Both the position numbers and the translations under genes were made by a program. Under the pieces are notes generated by a model, which did no database searches, had not been told where the DNA came from, and saw only the letters and a list, made by a program, of their open reading frames with translations. From Salinibacillus kushneri (GTDB taxonomy: Bacteria > Bacillota > Bacilli > Bacillales > Alkalibacillaceae), in assembly GCF_900111405.1 (NCBI RefSeq), contig NZ_FOHJ01000001.1, forward strand, positions 310,001 through 374,000: a DNA stretch of 64,000 bases. The letters are read 5' to 3'. Shown here one piece after another: positions 35,418 to 44,404 of the stretch (position 1 is its first letter; each line of letters opens with the position of its first letter).

Positions 35418-36447
35418 TTATCGTACGTTAGTCGTTTCCTCTTTCCCTTTAGTACCCTTATTTGCCTCACTGCCTCCAAAGATTCTATTTGGATTTTTGA
35501 CGAGCATTGTGTCTATCTGATCGTCCGTTACGCCACCCTTTTTAAGGGTGTGGGATAATATTTTCAAAGATATTACCTGGATGCCAGTTTGCAACCAGTC
35601 CTTTTAGATCATCGGGAAATTCCGGAGATTTTCCTAACCAGTGATTTACCGTATCATGAGACATAATCAACTGATCGGCATATCCCAGTCCAATTAATCC
35701 AATTAAGGTTCCCACACGGTCTTTATCCATCGGTGCCCCAACAAATCCTTGAATTCCAAATCGGTCAAAGGCAACAAATACGCCCTGTTCCAATGTACGA
35801 AGATGATAATTAATATCGGTGTTTCCATCCATATGTCCAATTTGGATACGACTAGGATCTGCACCTTCTGATACAAGTAGCTCTGCCTGTTCAGGGCCCA
35901 TCGTTCCTTCCTGGGTATGGGTGATAATGGTAATGCCTGTCTCTTTTTGTACCTTACCCGCCACTCTAAAGAACATTTCCTCGTAATCGGAAATCGTATC
36001 TTTACCAGATCCTAATTTAATGACGCCAGGCTTAATTCCCGTCTTTCCAATCCCCTTCGTAATTTCGGTCATAAACATTTCATAGATTTCATCTTCAGCC
36101 TGCCCAAGAGTCTGTTTAAACTTAAAGTAAGCAGGGGCACCCTCCCCTTCATAATAATAGCCTGTTGAACAAATGATATTTAAGCCGGTTTTTTCCGCAA
36201 TTTCCTTTAATAGCTCAGGGTCTCTTCCGGCTTCATTTGGTGTCGCATCAACAACTGTTTTGACTCCATGTGCCTTAACTGTTGCGGCCACTTCCATTCC
36301 TACACGCAAAATTTCGTCCTTATCAACAGGATAAAGGGAATTTCCATAAAAACCTGGATAACCAAAGAAGAAATGCTCATGCATTAATGTTTTCCCTAAC
36401 TCATCCACTGGTACAGGACCTAACACCGTATTTACTTTTTGACTCAT
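35418..36447 (-). pseudogene. Phosphotriesterase-family hydrolase gene with a C-terminal frameshift
   Basis: Metal-dependent amidohydrolase-fold enzyme; family members act as lactonases or phosphotriesterases. Visible ligands: MHEHFFFGYPG near 22-32, VIKLGSGK with the bridging Lys, ITHTQEGT, QIGHMDGN and IMSHDTVNHW. ATG follows AAGGAGG. The frame ends early at 35542 after IFENIIPHP; the other frame continues LKKGGVTDDQIDTMLVKNPNRIFGG to 35418, the usual family ending. One extra base around 35545-35555 explains it. All metal ligands are intact, so a shortened protein of 301 residues might still fold. Confidence 0.8.
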
Positions 36448-36459
36448 TCTAACTCCTCC

Positions 36460-38079
36460 TTAATTTTTACTTACTTCCGGAATATAACGCAGTTCTGTTT
36501 TGACTACCTTTCCGTTCGGATTTCTCGGCAGTACATCCATAAACTCTACATATTCTGGAACTTTGAACTTGGCCAGTCGATTTCTCACGCAATCCTTAAT
36601 CTCTTCTTCTGTAAGGCTCGCACCATCGCGGAGCACAATGCAGGCTTTTACGACTTCACCATACTTTTCATCTGGAACACCTACAATAGCTGCCTCGACA
36701 ATTTTCTGATGCGAATACAATACATCCTCAACCTCAACCGAGAAGATTTTTTCTCCACCCCGGTTTACCATATCTTTGATACGATCCATGATTGTTATAA
36801 AACCTTCGCTGTCCATTACAGCTAAGTCACCAGTGGAGAACCAGCCATTTTCAAATGACTTGTTTGTTGCCTTCTCATTATTCCAATACTTTTCAATCAC
36901 CATGGGGCCTTTAAACAACAACTCTCCAACCTCTCCTGGAAGTAAATCATGTCGATTTTCAGGATCAACCACCCTAGCCTCATTAACAGGCGTTGTTACC
37001 CCAACAGAACTGACATGATTTAACTGATGCTCATCAGGCATAATCGTAACCGGAGAGGTGGTTTCCGTCAGACCGTAAGTATTATGCAATTCAATGTCTG
37101 GCACCCATTTTTTGAGACCTTTTAAGGTTTCACTTGGCATAGGTGCACCGCCAAAACCAGCGACTCTAAAATGAGATACATCGTATTTTTGATAATCAGG
37201 CTCTTGTAATGTCATGACGTATACCGTGGGAGATGCAATAACGTGTGTAATGTTTTCGTTCTGAAGAATTTCTAGAAAAGGTGTGGGTTTAAACATCGGC
37301 ATTAAGACCATTTTTCCACCCAAGCTCATAAAAGTCATGAGCTGGGCAGCTAAACCTGTAATATGAAAGACAGGTACTGCAATGACTGTGGAATCATTAG
37401 AGGAAAGGTTGTAGCAATACTTGTAATTTAAGATGGTATGAATCATGTTAAAATGAGAGATTAATGCACCTTTAGGTCTGCCTGTTGTACCAGAGGTGTA
37501 CATGATAAAAGCAGGGTCATGCTCATGAACCACTTCATAGGTATGCTCTTCAGCCGGTTGGTTGGTGAGTTTCGAAAAGGGAATCGTTCCATCTGGTGGA
37601 CTTGGGTCAGTGATAAAGAACGTTTCCACTGGGATACGATCGATCAATTCCTTAATATTTGGCCACCATTCCTGATTAGCCATCAATACTTTGGCACCAG
37701 AGTTTATTAACATAAACTCTAACTCACTGGATTTTAATTTTGTGTTTAACGGAACGGCAATAGCGCCAATTTTCAGAGTCGCATATACGCCTACAACAAA
37801 CGGAATCCCATTCATTAATAGAAAGGCGACCCTATCCCCTTTTTTGACACCATACTGCTGTTTAAGCTGATAAGCAGCAGTATTCACCTGTTTCTGCAAT
37901 TCTCTGTATGTGATTCGCTCGTCTCCATGTATAAGCGCAGTTTTGTCCGGAAACTGTTTTGCACTTTCGGACAACGTTTCTGTTAGATTACTAGGTCTTT
38001 CCTTGTACGTTTTCATATTGATCCCATGAACCGATTCTTCATGAACCCGTGGAGCCATATCCTTCCAAAATTTCGGCAC
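36460..38079 (-). CDS. Acyl-CoA ligase (class I adenylate-forming)
   Basis: Activates a carboxylic acid to its CoA thioester with ATP. 539 residues from GTG 38079, with AGGAGG six bases upstream; the frame is open to 38118. Motifs: P-loop IMYTSGTTGRPKGALISH, gate region NTYGLTETTSP, STGDLAVMDSEGFITIMDRIKDMVNRGGEKIFSVEVED and catalytic Lys in PRNPNGKVVKTEL. Medium/long-chain or aryl acids are equally possible. First gene of a three-gene operon with the phosphotriesterase-family and hydratase genes. A cre-like site lies about 250 bases upstream. Confidence 0.92.
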   Translation of the reverse strand: MPKFWKDMAPRVHEESVHGINMKTYKERPSNLTETLSESAKQFPDKTALIHGDERITYRELQKQVNTAAYQLKQQYGVKKGDRVAFLLMNGIPFVVGVYATLKIGAIAVPLNTKLKSSELEFMLINSGAKVLMANQEWWPNIKELIDRIPVETFFITDPSPPDGTIPFSKLTNQPAEEHTYEVVHEHDPAFIMYTSGTTGRPKGALISHFNMIHTILNYKYCYNLSSNDSTVIAVPVFHITGLAAQLMTFMSLGGKMVLMPMFKPTPFLEILQNENITHVIASPTVYVMTLQEPDYQKYDVSHFRVAGFGGAPMPSETLKGLKKWVPDIELHNTYGLTETTSPVTIMPDEHQLNHVSSVGVTTPVNEARVVDPENRHDLLPGEVGELLFKGPMVIEKYWNNEKATNKSFENGWFSTGDLAVMDSEGFITIMDRIKDMVNRGGEKIFSVEVEDVLYSHQKIVEAAIVGVPDEKYGEVVKACIVLRDGASLTEEEIKDCVRNRLAKFKVPEYVEFMDVLPRNPNGKVVKTELRYIPEVSKN

Positions 38080-38332
38080 GTTTACCCTCCTTTTGTGAAT
38101 GTACGGATTTATCCGCACAGAATGTTTGTATTTAGCTTATGATAGATTTGATTTTCACCTCCTATACTTCACCAGCATTTTAAAAAATCTCTTATCTCCC
38201 CAGTATTGATCTTCTGCTTTGCCTGATCCTTCTTCATTTCTTTCAAAATATCTGTGTAGTGTGAATGGAGGTTTTGCACTTTGTTCTTTACATTTTTTCC
38301 GTTTTTTCTTTGAAGGACAATTCAAACCCTTT

Positions 38333-38346
38333 GGTAAACGTTTTCA
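38333..38346 (+). promoter_or_regulatory. cre-like site upstream of the acyl-CoA ligase operon
   Basis: GGTAAACGTTTTCA matches 13 of 14 consensus positions (first base differs). Confidence 0.5.
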
Positions 38347-38509
38347 TTTTTATGGATGAAAAATGATATGGAACTATGGAAGTTGTAAATAATTAGGTAA
38401 TTGTCTGAAAATTATGTTATTTATACTTTAGCAAGGGCGAAGTTGAATTTCAAGTAGTTTTTTGAATTTAATTTTAATTTTGAACTAAATTAGCAAAAAT
38501 TAATACCTA

Positions 38510-38539
38510 AAAAAGGCACTCCTCTAGGGAATGCCTTTA
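38510..38539 (-). terminator. Terminator after rhaM
   Basis: AAAGGCA..TCC / GG..TGCCTTT hairpin, followed by a run of six Ts on the minus strand. It ends the TRAP-rhaM transcript about 85 bases after rhaM. Confidence 0.85.
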
Positions 38540-38624
38540 TTTACGTAAGGGAATAGGTATTTTGGATATTTATTATCGATTTCACTTATACCCACTGACA
38601 TATTTTATACACATGTACACTGCA

Positions 38625-38939
38625 TCAATCCATATGAAATACTTCCTTCAATTCCTTTGAAACAGGACTTCTGTCTATATTTGTTTCCATAATATCCTTC
38701 ATGTAATTCCACCACTTTTGATTAATCCTTGTTTTGTCCATCTGCTTCCACTTTTCTTCATCTTCTATTTCTACGTAGCCAAATAATAGATGACTATCTT
38801 CATCTAAAAATATTGAGTAATTTTTCGCACCATGCTTTCGAAGTTCCTGAACCATTTCGGGCCATAAAGCTTTGTGACGTTTTTCGTATTCTTCATGCTT
38901 ATCTGGATAGACTTTCATGACAAAAGTTTTTCTAATCAC
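38625..38939 (-). CDS. rhaM: L-rhamnose mutarotase family protein
   Basis: Interconverts the alpha and beta anomers of L-rhamnose or a similar sugar. 104 residues from GTG 38939, the standard RhaM length; GAGG nine bases upstream supports it, whereas the ATG at 38948 lies directly on that site. Conserved MKVYPDKHEEYEKRHKALWPEM with the catalytic His, NYSIFLDEDSHLLFGYVEI and NQKWWNYMKDIM are present. It is last in the TRAP transporter unit, not with the rhamnose genes at 61390-64000, so its real substrate may be another sugar acid or deoxysugar. Confidence 0.93.
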   Translation of the reverse strand: MIRKTFVMKVYPDKHEEYEKRHKALWPEMVQELRKHGAKNYSIFLDEDSHLLFGYVEIEDEEKWKQMDKTRINQKWWNYMKDIMETNIDRSPVSKELKEVFHMD

Positions 38940-39002
38940 AATTCTCATCCTCTTTCAATGTTTGATAGATTATGACTTGTTATTTCATAAGGAATAGAAT
39001 GC

Positions 39003-40310
39003 CTAATCGATTAACCCAAACAGCTTAGGTAAAAATAGACTTATTTCAGGAATAAAAGCAACCAAAAGCAGAGCAATAATTAATGGTATATAGAAAATGA
39101 GAAGTTTGGGAATGATTTTCTCTATCGATACACCGCTTACACTACTTCCAACAAACATTACTGTACCAATTGGTGGTGTTGTCACTCCAATTGCCAAAGC
39201 CATTCCCATAATCATGCCAAAATGCACTGGATCTATTCCCATTTGTGTAGCTACAGGAAATAAGATAGGTGTAAAGATTAGTAGTGCTGGTGCTATATCC
39301 ATAAAGGTTCCCACAATAAGCAGAATCAACAGCATAATTAATAATAATAGAGCAGTATTATCCGTAACCGATAACATCGCATTGGTAAGAGCTTGAGGAA
39401 TGCCTGCATAAGCAAGAATCCATGACATGGCAGTTGATGCACCGATTAAAAGTAAAATCATACCAGAATATAGTACCGTTTCCTGTAAAACTTTTGGAAT
39501 ATCTGAAAGATGAAGCTGTTTATAAAATAGACTCAATACTGTTGCATATAAAACAGCTACAGCAGCACCCTCTACTGCCGTAAAGATACCACCAGCTATT
39601 CCACCGATTACGACTACAATTAATAATAGACTAGGAATCGATTGTAATACAGTTTGAGCTACTTCCCTTTTATTGGTTTTCTTAGCGACTGTATAATTAG
39701 ACTTCTTAGCCAAAAAATAAGCTACAATCATAAGGAGAACAACCATTAAAAGACCTGGTAAATAACCTGCTATAAATAAAGCCGCAATAGAGGTTCCCCC
39801 GGTAAGTAAGGAATAAATAATGGGCATGGCACTTGGAGGAATAATTAAACCTGCTGGTGCAGATGCAATATTTACTGCTGCAGAGTAGGACGAATCGTAG
39901 CCTTCTTTCTTTTGTTCTGGATGCATGATTCTTCCCATTGTTGCTGCTGCAGCGATGGCTGATCCTGAGATGGCACCAAACAATGTATTACCAATAATAT
40001 TGGTATGAGCTAGTGAACCAGACATTCTGCCCCCAATTAACTTAGCTAAATTAATAAGTCGTTCGGCTATCCCACCATTATTCATAATGCTTCCTGCAAG
40101 CATAAAAAAGACAAGTGCTAACAGGACGGTACTATCTACACCCGTTATCAATTGTTGAGATATAGCTAGTAAAGAGGACTGTATCGGTAGCAAAAATAAT
40201 GCTGCAACAAAGGTAGCGATGGCGATACTAACTGAAATGGGAACGCCAATGAAAAGGAATAGGAAAAATAACCCAAACAAAACGATACCTGCTAAAGTCG
40301 TTACATCCAC
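39003..40310 (-). CDS. dctM: TRAP transporter large membrane subunit
   Basis: 435 residues with about 12 membrane segments, DctM family: LLALVFFMLAGSIMNNGGIAERLINLAKLIGGRMSGSLAHTNIIGNTLFGAISGSAIAAAATMG, and IPPSAMPIIYSLLTGGTSIAALFIAGYLPGLLM. It moves the substrate with sodium after delivery by the binding protein. Overlaps the end of dctQ by 10 bases, which implies coupled translation. Confidence 0.95.
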   Translation of the reverse strand: MDVTTLAGIVLFGLFFLFLFIGVPISVSIAIATFVAALFLLPIQSSLLAISQQLITGVDSTVLLALVFFMLAGSIMNNGGIAERLINLAKLIGGRMSGSLAHTNIIGNTLFGAISGSAIAAAATMGRIMHPEQKKEGYDSSYSAAVNIASAPAGLIIPPSAMPIIYSLLTGGTSIAALFIAGYLPGLLMVVLLMIVAYFLAKKSNYTVAKKTNKREVAQTVLQSIPSLLLIVVVIGGIAGGIFTAVEGAAVAVLYATVLSLFYKQLHLSDIPKVLQETVLYSGMILLLIGASTAMSWILAYAGIPQALTNAMLSVTDNTALLLLIMLLILLIVGTFMDIAPALLIFTPILFPVATQMGIDPVHFGMIMGMALAIGVTTPPIGTVMFVGSSVSGVSIEKIIPKLLIFYIPLIIALLLVAFIPEISLFLPKLFGLID

Positions 40311-40813
40311 TCATGTTCACTCCTTTCAATAGAAACAGAAGAGAAAGAATCCATTTCCTTTCGATTCATGAAATGGAAGACTTGATAAAAAAGAATAATC
40401 ACACCTGAAACAGGTAAAATACCGTAAATATATCCCATCGGTATACCTAAAATAGGAGATAATTCAGCCATTGTTGCATTAGCGATTGTGTATCCACCAA
40501 TCATGAGTACAAAAAAGGCAAACGCAAACACAAATATATCAATTAATCTAAGTAGCCATTTGTGCGTTTTTCCATGCATTTTTTCTCTAAAAAATGTAAA
40601 TGATAAATGTGCGTCCTGACCAAAGGCATAAGCTGTTCCAATGATAGCAATCCAAATCAGAGAAAACCTTAACACTTCCTGTGTGATAATACTTGGATCT
40701 TGTAACACAAAACGCGTAAACACCTGCCAAATTGCACCTATCACTAAAAATATAATAAGAATACTGGCTGCAATCAGTAATACGGAATCAAGCCAGCGTT
40801 TTATTTTTTCCAA
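40301..40813 (-). CDS. dctQ: TRAP transporter small membrane subunit
   Basis: 170 residues with four membrane segments; DctQ-type features are RWLDSVLLIAASILIIFLVIGAIWQVFTRFVLQDPSIITQEVLRFSLIWIAIIGTAYAFGQDAHLSF, where the W-Q-V-x-x-R and A-H residues are family hallmarks. Pairs with DctM. ATG follows GGAGG. Confidence 0.93.
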   Translation of the reverse strand: MEKIKRWLDSVLLIAASILIIFLVIGAIWQVFTRFVLQDPSIITQEVLRFSLIWIAIIGTAYAFGQDAHLSFTFFREKMHGKTHKWLLRLIDIFVFAFAFFVLMIGGYTIANATMAELSPILGIPMGYIYGILPVSGVIILFYQVFHFMNRKEMDSFSSVSIERSEHEWM

Positions 40814-40838
40814 AGTAATACCTCCTCTTAGTCATGGT

Positions 40839-41864
40839 TTATTCTAAAGCTTCTATAGCCTCTAAAACCTTATCGACCTCAGGGTTGTTTTGTCTTCGTT
40901 CTTCAATAAGCGGCTTAACTTTCTTGCGGAATGGGGTCTGTTCAGGATGGGTGAATTCTACATTCAGTTCTTCTTTTGCCTGTTTAATTCCATCTTCAAT
41001 CATTTTTGTCCAACGTTTATTATGATCCTTTGTCGTTTCTCTTCCTGCTTCTAGTACAGCCTGTTGTTCACTTTCACTTAACTTATCCCATGAAGAATCA
41101 CTCATGATCAAAAAGTCTGGTATTCTAGTATGTTCATCAAAAGAAAATTGCTTTGCAACTTCTCCATGATTTGCATCGACTAGTGCGATTGGGCTACTTT
41201 CAGCCCCATCAATAATCCCTTGTTGAAGGCTTGTATAAACTTCAGTTGCAGACATTGGTGTAGGGGACGCTCCAAGCAATTCCATCGTTTCAATAGATGT
41301 TACGTTATTCATCACTCGAATCTTTAATCCTTTTAAATCATCTGGTGTCTTGATTTTTGTATTCGCTGTATAAAAACTTCTTGCTCCTGCATCATAGTAC
41401 GTAATTCCTCGCAATTGTGCTTCTTCCAACCCTCTATACATTTTTTGTACTGTATCCGTTTTCATAAATTGATGAAAATGTTCATTGCCCTGAAATACAT
41501 ATGGCAGACTGAAAACGGAAAACTGTTTGTCAAACTTCTCCATTACTCCTCCATTTACTTTTGTCATATCGATGACTCCATTCTGGACAAGTTCCAGGAC
41601 TTTGGTTTCACCGCCCAAAACCCCTTCAGCAAAAATTTTAACCTTAACACTTCTACTTGTTTTTTCTTCAACTTTTTTGGCGAATTCCTCCAGGCTTTGG
41701 TAAACTGGACTTGCATCATTATGAATATGTGCAAGTGTTAACGTAGTTGTTTGATCTGCTGATACTTGGCCACCACTAGCAGCTTGTTGTGAACACGCTC
41801 CTAATAACAATAAAACCAAAATCACGCCAGAAAAGAAGCAACCTTTAATAAGTCGGCCCTTCAT
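40839..41864 (-). CDS. dctP: TRAP transporter substrate-binding lipoprotein
   Basis: 341 residues. Lipobox LLGAC at about 20-24, then the DctP fold. The conserved Arg in DLKGLKIRVMNNVTS normally forms a salt bridge with a ligand carboxylate, and YTSLQQGIIDGAES is the other family signature. This points to an organic or sugar acid rather than a neutral sugar. ATG follows AAAGGGG. First gene of dctP-dctQ-dctM-rhaM, 167 bases after the Gfo/Idh gene, so it may have its own promoter or share the upstream operon. Confidence 0.93.
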   Translation of the reverse strand: MKGRLIKGCFFSGVILVLLLLGACSQQAASGGQVSADQTTTLTLAHIHNDASPVYQSLEEFAKKVEEKTSRSVKVKIFAEGVLGGETKVLELVQNGVIDMTKVNGGVMEKFDKQFSVFSLPYVFQGNEHFHQFMKTDTVQKMYRGLEEAQLRGITYYDAGARSFYTANTKIKTPDDLKGLKIRVMNNVTSIETMELLGASPTPMSATEVYTSLQQGIIDGAESSPIALVDANHGEVAKQFSFDEHTRIPDFLIMSDSSWDKLSESEQQAVLEAGRETTKDHNKRWTKMIEDGIKQAKEELNVEFTHPEQTPFRKKVKPLIEERRQNNPEVDKVLEAIEALE

Positions 41865-42031
41865 CCACTGTAACCCCTTTCAATTTGAAGTAAATTCAGA
41901 AATATCATAATTTAATGGTCTTAACTTCATTTTAGTCACTTATTCCTATCTGGGTCTTATTATTTTAGGAATTTCACTCTCATTTTCAGAACCAACATCA
42001 TTACCCTAATACGATCATTAGACACACTCCA

Positions 42032-43222
42032 TTAAGTATTAAAACTGAATTTCTCTGGTATCTGAACGGTTTTATAGTGGTGAGCCCATTTTATATTTCG
42101 TTCACTAGGAAGTTGATTGCTTTTGTAACATTCATAAAGAACCTCAGCTAAGTTAGACACATAGGTAAGATTCGTATCGGTATTCTTTCTTATATAAAAG
42201 GAAGGAAAGGCTGGAATGGCAGGATTAATTTCATGCATATATTTCATCCCAAGTAAATGTGGATAGGCAGCTTCAATACTACAACGAATGCTCTTATTCC
42301 CTTCGACAACAGCCTGAATGCAAACATCCAGCTTATTCATATGTTCCTCTTCAGGATCCCCATAGGACTTTTCCATACCATTATTAAACATGGCTTTGAT
42401 TGGTTTACCTGCATAATATCTAATCGATGCCTTTTCAAATTCTAATTCAAAATGAGGTCCATACTCCTCATTAACAGCATGAGAAGCATAATAATAGAGG
42501 TCAACAGATTGGTCCGTCTTGGCACGAATCGCACATGTATCAAAGGTTTCGATTGGATTAGCCCGATATAACTCTATATCTAAAGATTTTAATCTGGCAC
42601 TTTGCTCTTCCTTTGACCCCAATACATAGAAAAGATGATGAAAAAAGTGGGCCGCAGCATTATTGGCAATGCTATCAAATACAGGCTCTCCATTGGGACT
42701 AAATCGTTTCCCCGCCCAGTTCGACCGATTATAATACTCCTCAGTCCTGGGCCAGAGAACAATGGTTTGGCCTTGGACAGGTGCGCCAAATAAACCATTG
42801 TTGATGTCCTGCTTAAGACGATGGACAGAATCACTAAAAGACCAATTAAAACCAATTGCAAGAAAACGCCCCGTCTCATTTCGGACTTGTCGCATCTTTA
42901 CTGCTTCCCCCAAAGAACCTGAAACCGGCTTTTCACATAATACGTGACTTCCATTCTTCATAGCCGTTATGGCTTGGTTTGCATGAAAATGAATAGGAGT
43001 TGAAATGATGGCTAACTCTGCCTGATTCTGCTCATAAAAAGATTCAAGTGAGGTATAAATAGGAATGTTCATTTGCTGAAAAAGGGTGTAAAAGGAGCTG
43101 CTTTCAGGATGAATATCCACAACCCCTTTAATCCAATCAAGTCGATTGGTTTCTTGTAATGCTTTAAGATAGATTTCTCCATAGCCAGCTGTTCCAACTA
43201 ATACAATCCCACAAGTCTTCAT
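42032..43222 (-). CDS. Gfo/Idh/MocA-family oxidoreductase 1
   Basis: 396 residues. N-terminal Rossmann fold (GIVLVGTAGYGEIYLKAL), then STPIHFHANQAITAMKNGSHVLCEKPVSGSLGEAV with the EKP catalytic Lys, then the alpha/beta dimer domain (GFNWSFSDSVHRLK...). These enzymes oxidise or reduce hydroxyls of sugars, inositols and sugar acids with NAD(P). It overlaps the neighbouring Gfo/Idh gene by four bases (ATGA). Last enzyme gene before the TRAP genes. Confidence 0.88.
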   Translation of the reverse strand: MKTCGIVLVGTAGYGEIYLKALQETNRLDWIKGVVDIHPESSSFYTLFQQMNIPIYTSLESFYEQNQAELAIISTPIHFHANQAITAMKNGSHVLCEKPVSGSLGEAVKMRQVRNETGRFLAIGFNWSFSDSVHRLKQDINNGLFGAPVQGQTIVLWPRTEEYYNRSNWAGKRFSPNGEPVFDSIANNAAAHFFHHLFYVLGSKEEQSARLKSLDIELYRANPIETFDTCAIRAKTDQSVDLYYYASHAVNEEYGPHFELEFEKASIRYYAGKPIKAMFNNGMEKSYGDPEEEHMNKLDVCIQAVVEGNKSIRCSIEAAYPHLLGMKYMHEINPAIPAFPSFYIRKNTDTNLTYVSNLAEVLYECYKSNQLPSERNIKWAHHYKTVQIPEKFSFNT

Positions 43223-44319
43223 CTGCTTTCTTCCTCCTTATAACAACATTGATCTGCCTTTTGTTGTGCTAGTAAACTAAGCTCGGCTGCCTTGAAAGTG
43301 TGTCTTTGTGACATTGTCGTTGACGTATGATGAACTACATCATGAGCCAATCTATAAAAATAAGGAAATCCTGTTTTTCCTTTTACATCATATCTTCTTT
43401 CGCCACCGTGATTTACTAAGTAAAGTCGCTCTCCCGTAGACTGCTCTGTAATATCTACATATTTTCGCAGCTCAATATACCCATCCGTTCCAAGAATAAA
43501 GGTGCGGCCATCACCCCAGTTACTAAGACCTTCTGGCGTAAACCAATCAATTCGAAAGTAATGAACCGAGCCATTGTCCCCAATTAAATGGGCATCACCA
43601 TAATCTTCAAACTCAGGAAATTGAGGTAACGATTTATTCTGAACAGAACTACTTAGAATCGTTGCATCTTTAGCACCGGTAAACCAGAGAAACTGTTCAA
43701 TTTGATGGCTTCCAATATCACAAATAATGCCACCATAGGTCTCCTTCCAAAAAAACCACTCAGGTCTTTGATCAGCATTTAACCGGTGCGGCCCCATACC
43801 TAATACCTGCACAACATCACCTATGGCTCCTTGATCAATCAACTGTTCCGCAAAATTTGCACTTTCTACCTGCAGTCGTTCACTATAAAACACAGCCCAA
43901 TTCAAACCTGTTTCACGAACTTTTTTTTCAGCTGCTTTCAATTGGCCTAGTGTTGTAAATGGAGCCTTGGCTGAAAAATAATGTTTTCCATAATCAAGTG
44001 CTTGCAGCCCAATTTCACAGCGTTTAGATGGGACAGATGCACATGCTATCAGATTTACCGATTTATCTTCTAAGATTTGAAAATATGATTTTGCTTCCTT
44101 CACTTCTGGAAATACTTTTTGAAAAGCCTTAACTTTATCCGCATCTTCATCAAAAACCCAGCGAATACTGACGCCAGCCTCTTTCATTCCATGACACATG
44201 GCATAAATATGTCCATGCTCTAAGCCAGCTACACCCATTAAAACCTTATTCTGGCTTACAGGAACCTCTTTATGATGTTTAGGCTCAAAGTTTATATAAT
44301 GAGTAGGATTAAAAGTCAA
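43219..44319 (-). CDS. Gfo/Idh/MocA-family oxidoreductase 2 (variant active-site motif)
   Basis: About 367 residues. Rossmann start VLMGVAGLEHGHIYAMCHGM and the family middle ALDYGKHYFSAKAPFTTLGQLK. Here the usual EKP reads AKAPF, so the catalytic Lys is kept but its neighbours differ. CDIGSHQIEQFLWFTGA supplies the His region. TTG at 44319 (or GTG 44322) follows AAGGAG; the open frame to 44361 begins inside a hairpin. Separated from the isomerase-like gene upstream by that hairpin, it is probably the same operon with reduced read-through. Confidence 0.82.
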   Translation of the reverse strand: MTFNPTHYINFEPKHHKEVPVSQNKVLMGVAGLEHGHIYAMCHGMKEAGVSIRWVFDEDADKVKAFQKVFPEVKEAKSYFQILEDKSVNLIACASVPSKRCEIGLQALDYGKHYFSAKAPFTTLGQLKAAEKKVRETGLNWAVFYSERLQVESANFAEQLIDQGAIGDVVQVLGMGPHRLNADQRPEWFFWKETYGGIICDIGSHQIEQFLWFTGAKDATILSSSVQNKSLPQFPEFEDYGDAHLIGDNGSVHYFRIDWFTPEGLSNWGDGRTFILGTDGYIELRKYVDITEQSTGERLYLVNHGGERRYDVKGKTGFPYFYRLAHDVVHHTSTTMSQRHTFKAAELSLLAQQKADQCCYKEEESR

Positions 44320-44357
44320 CACAATCGCTCCTTTTTTCTGCTTTGGATGAAGGAACA

Positions 44358-44390
44358 ACAAAAGCGGAGCAATCGATGCTCCACTTTTGT
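44358..44390 (-). terminator. Intra-cluster hairpin
   Basis: ACAAAAG-GGAGCA / TGCTCC-CTTTTGT with a 5-base loop between the isomerase-like gene and oxidoreductase 2. On the minus strand TTGTT follows, so a weak terminator or processing site is likely. Confidence 0.6.
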
Positions 44391-44404
44391 CTTGTAGCTA
44401 CACG

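Larger units (their letters stand above)
38080..38624. other. Gap upstream of the acyl-CoA ligase
   Basis: 545 bases without a convincing gene: ligase promoter region, a cre-like site (38333-38346) and the terminator of the rhaM/TRAP unit (38510-38539). An open minus-strand frame of about 55 codons (38160-38326) has no good start signal. Confidence 0.6.

Noticed and set aside
38160-38326. Minus-strand open frame of about 55 codons with a Lys-rich start
   Set aside because: No credible start codon with a ribosome binding site, and it lies in the promoter region of the ligase gene.
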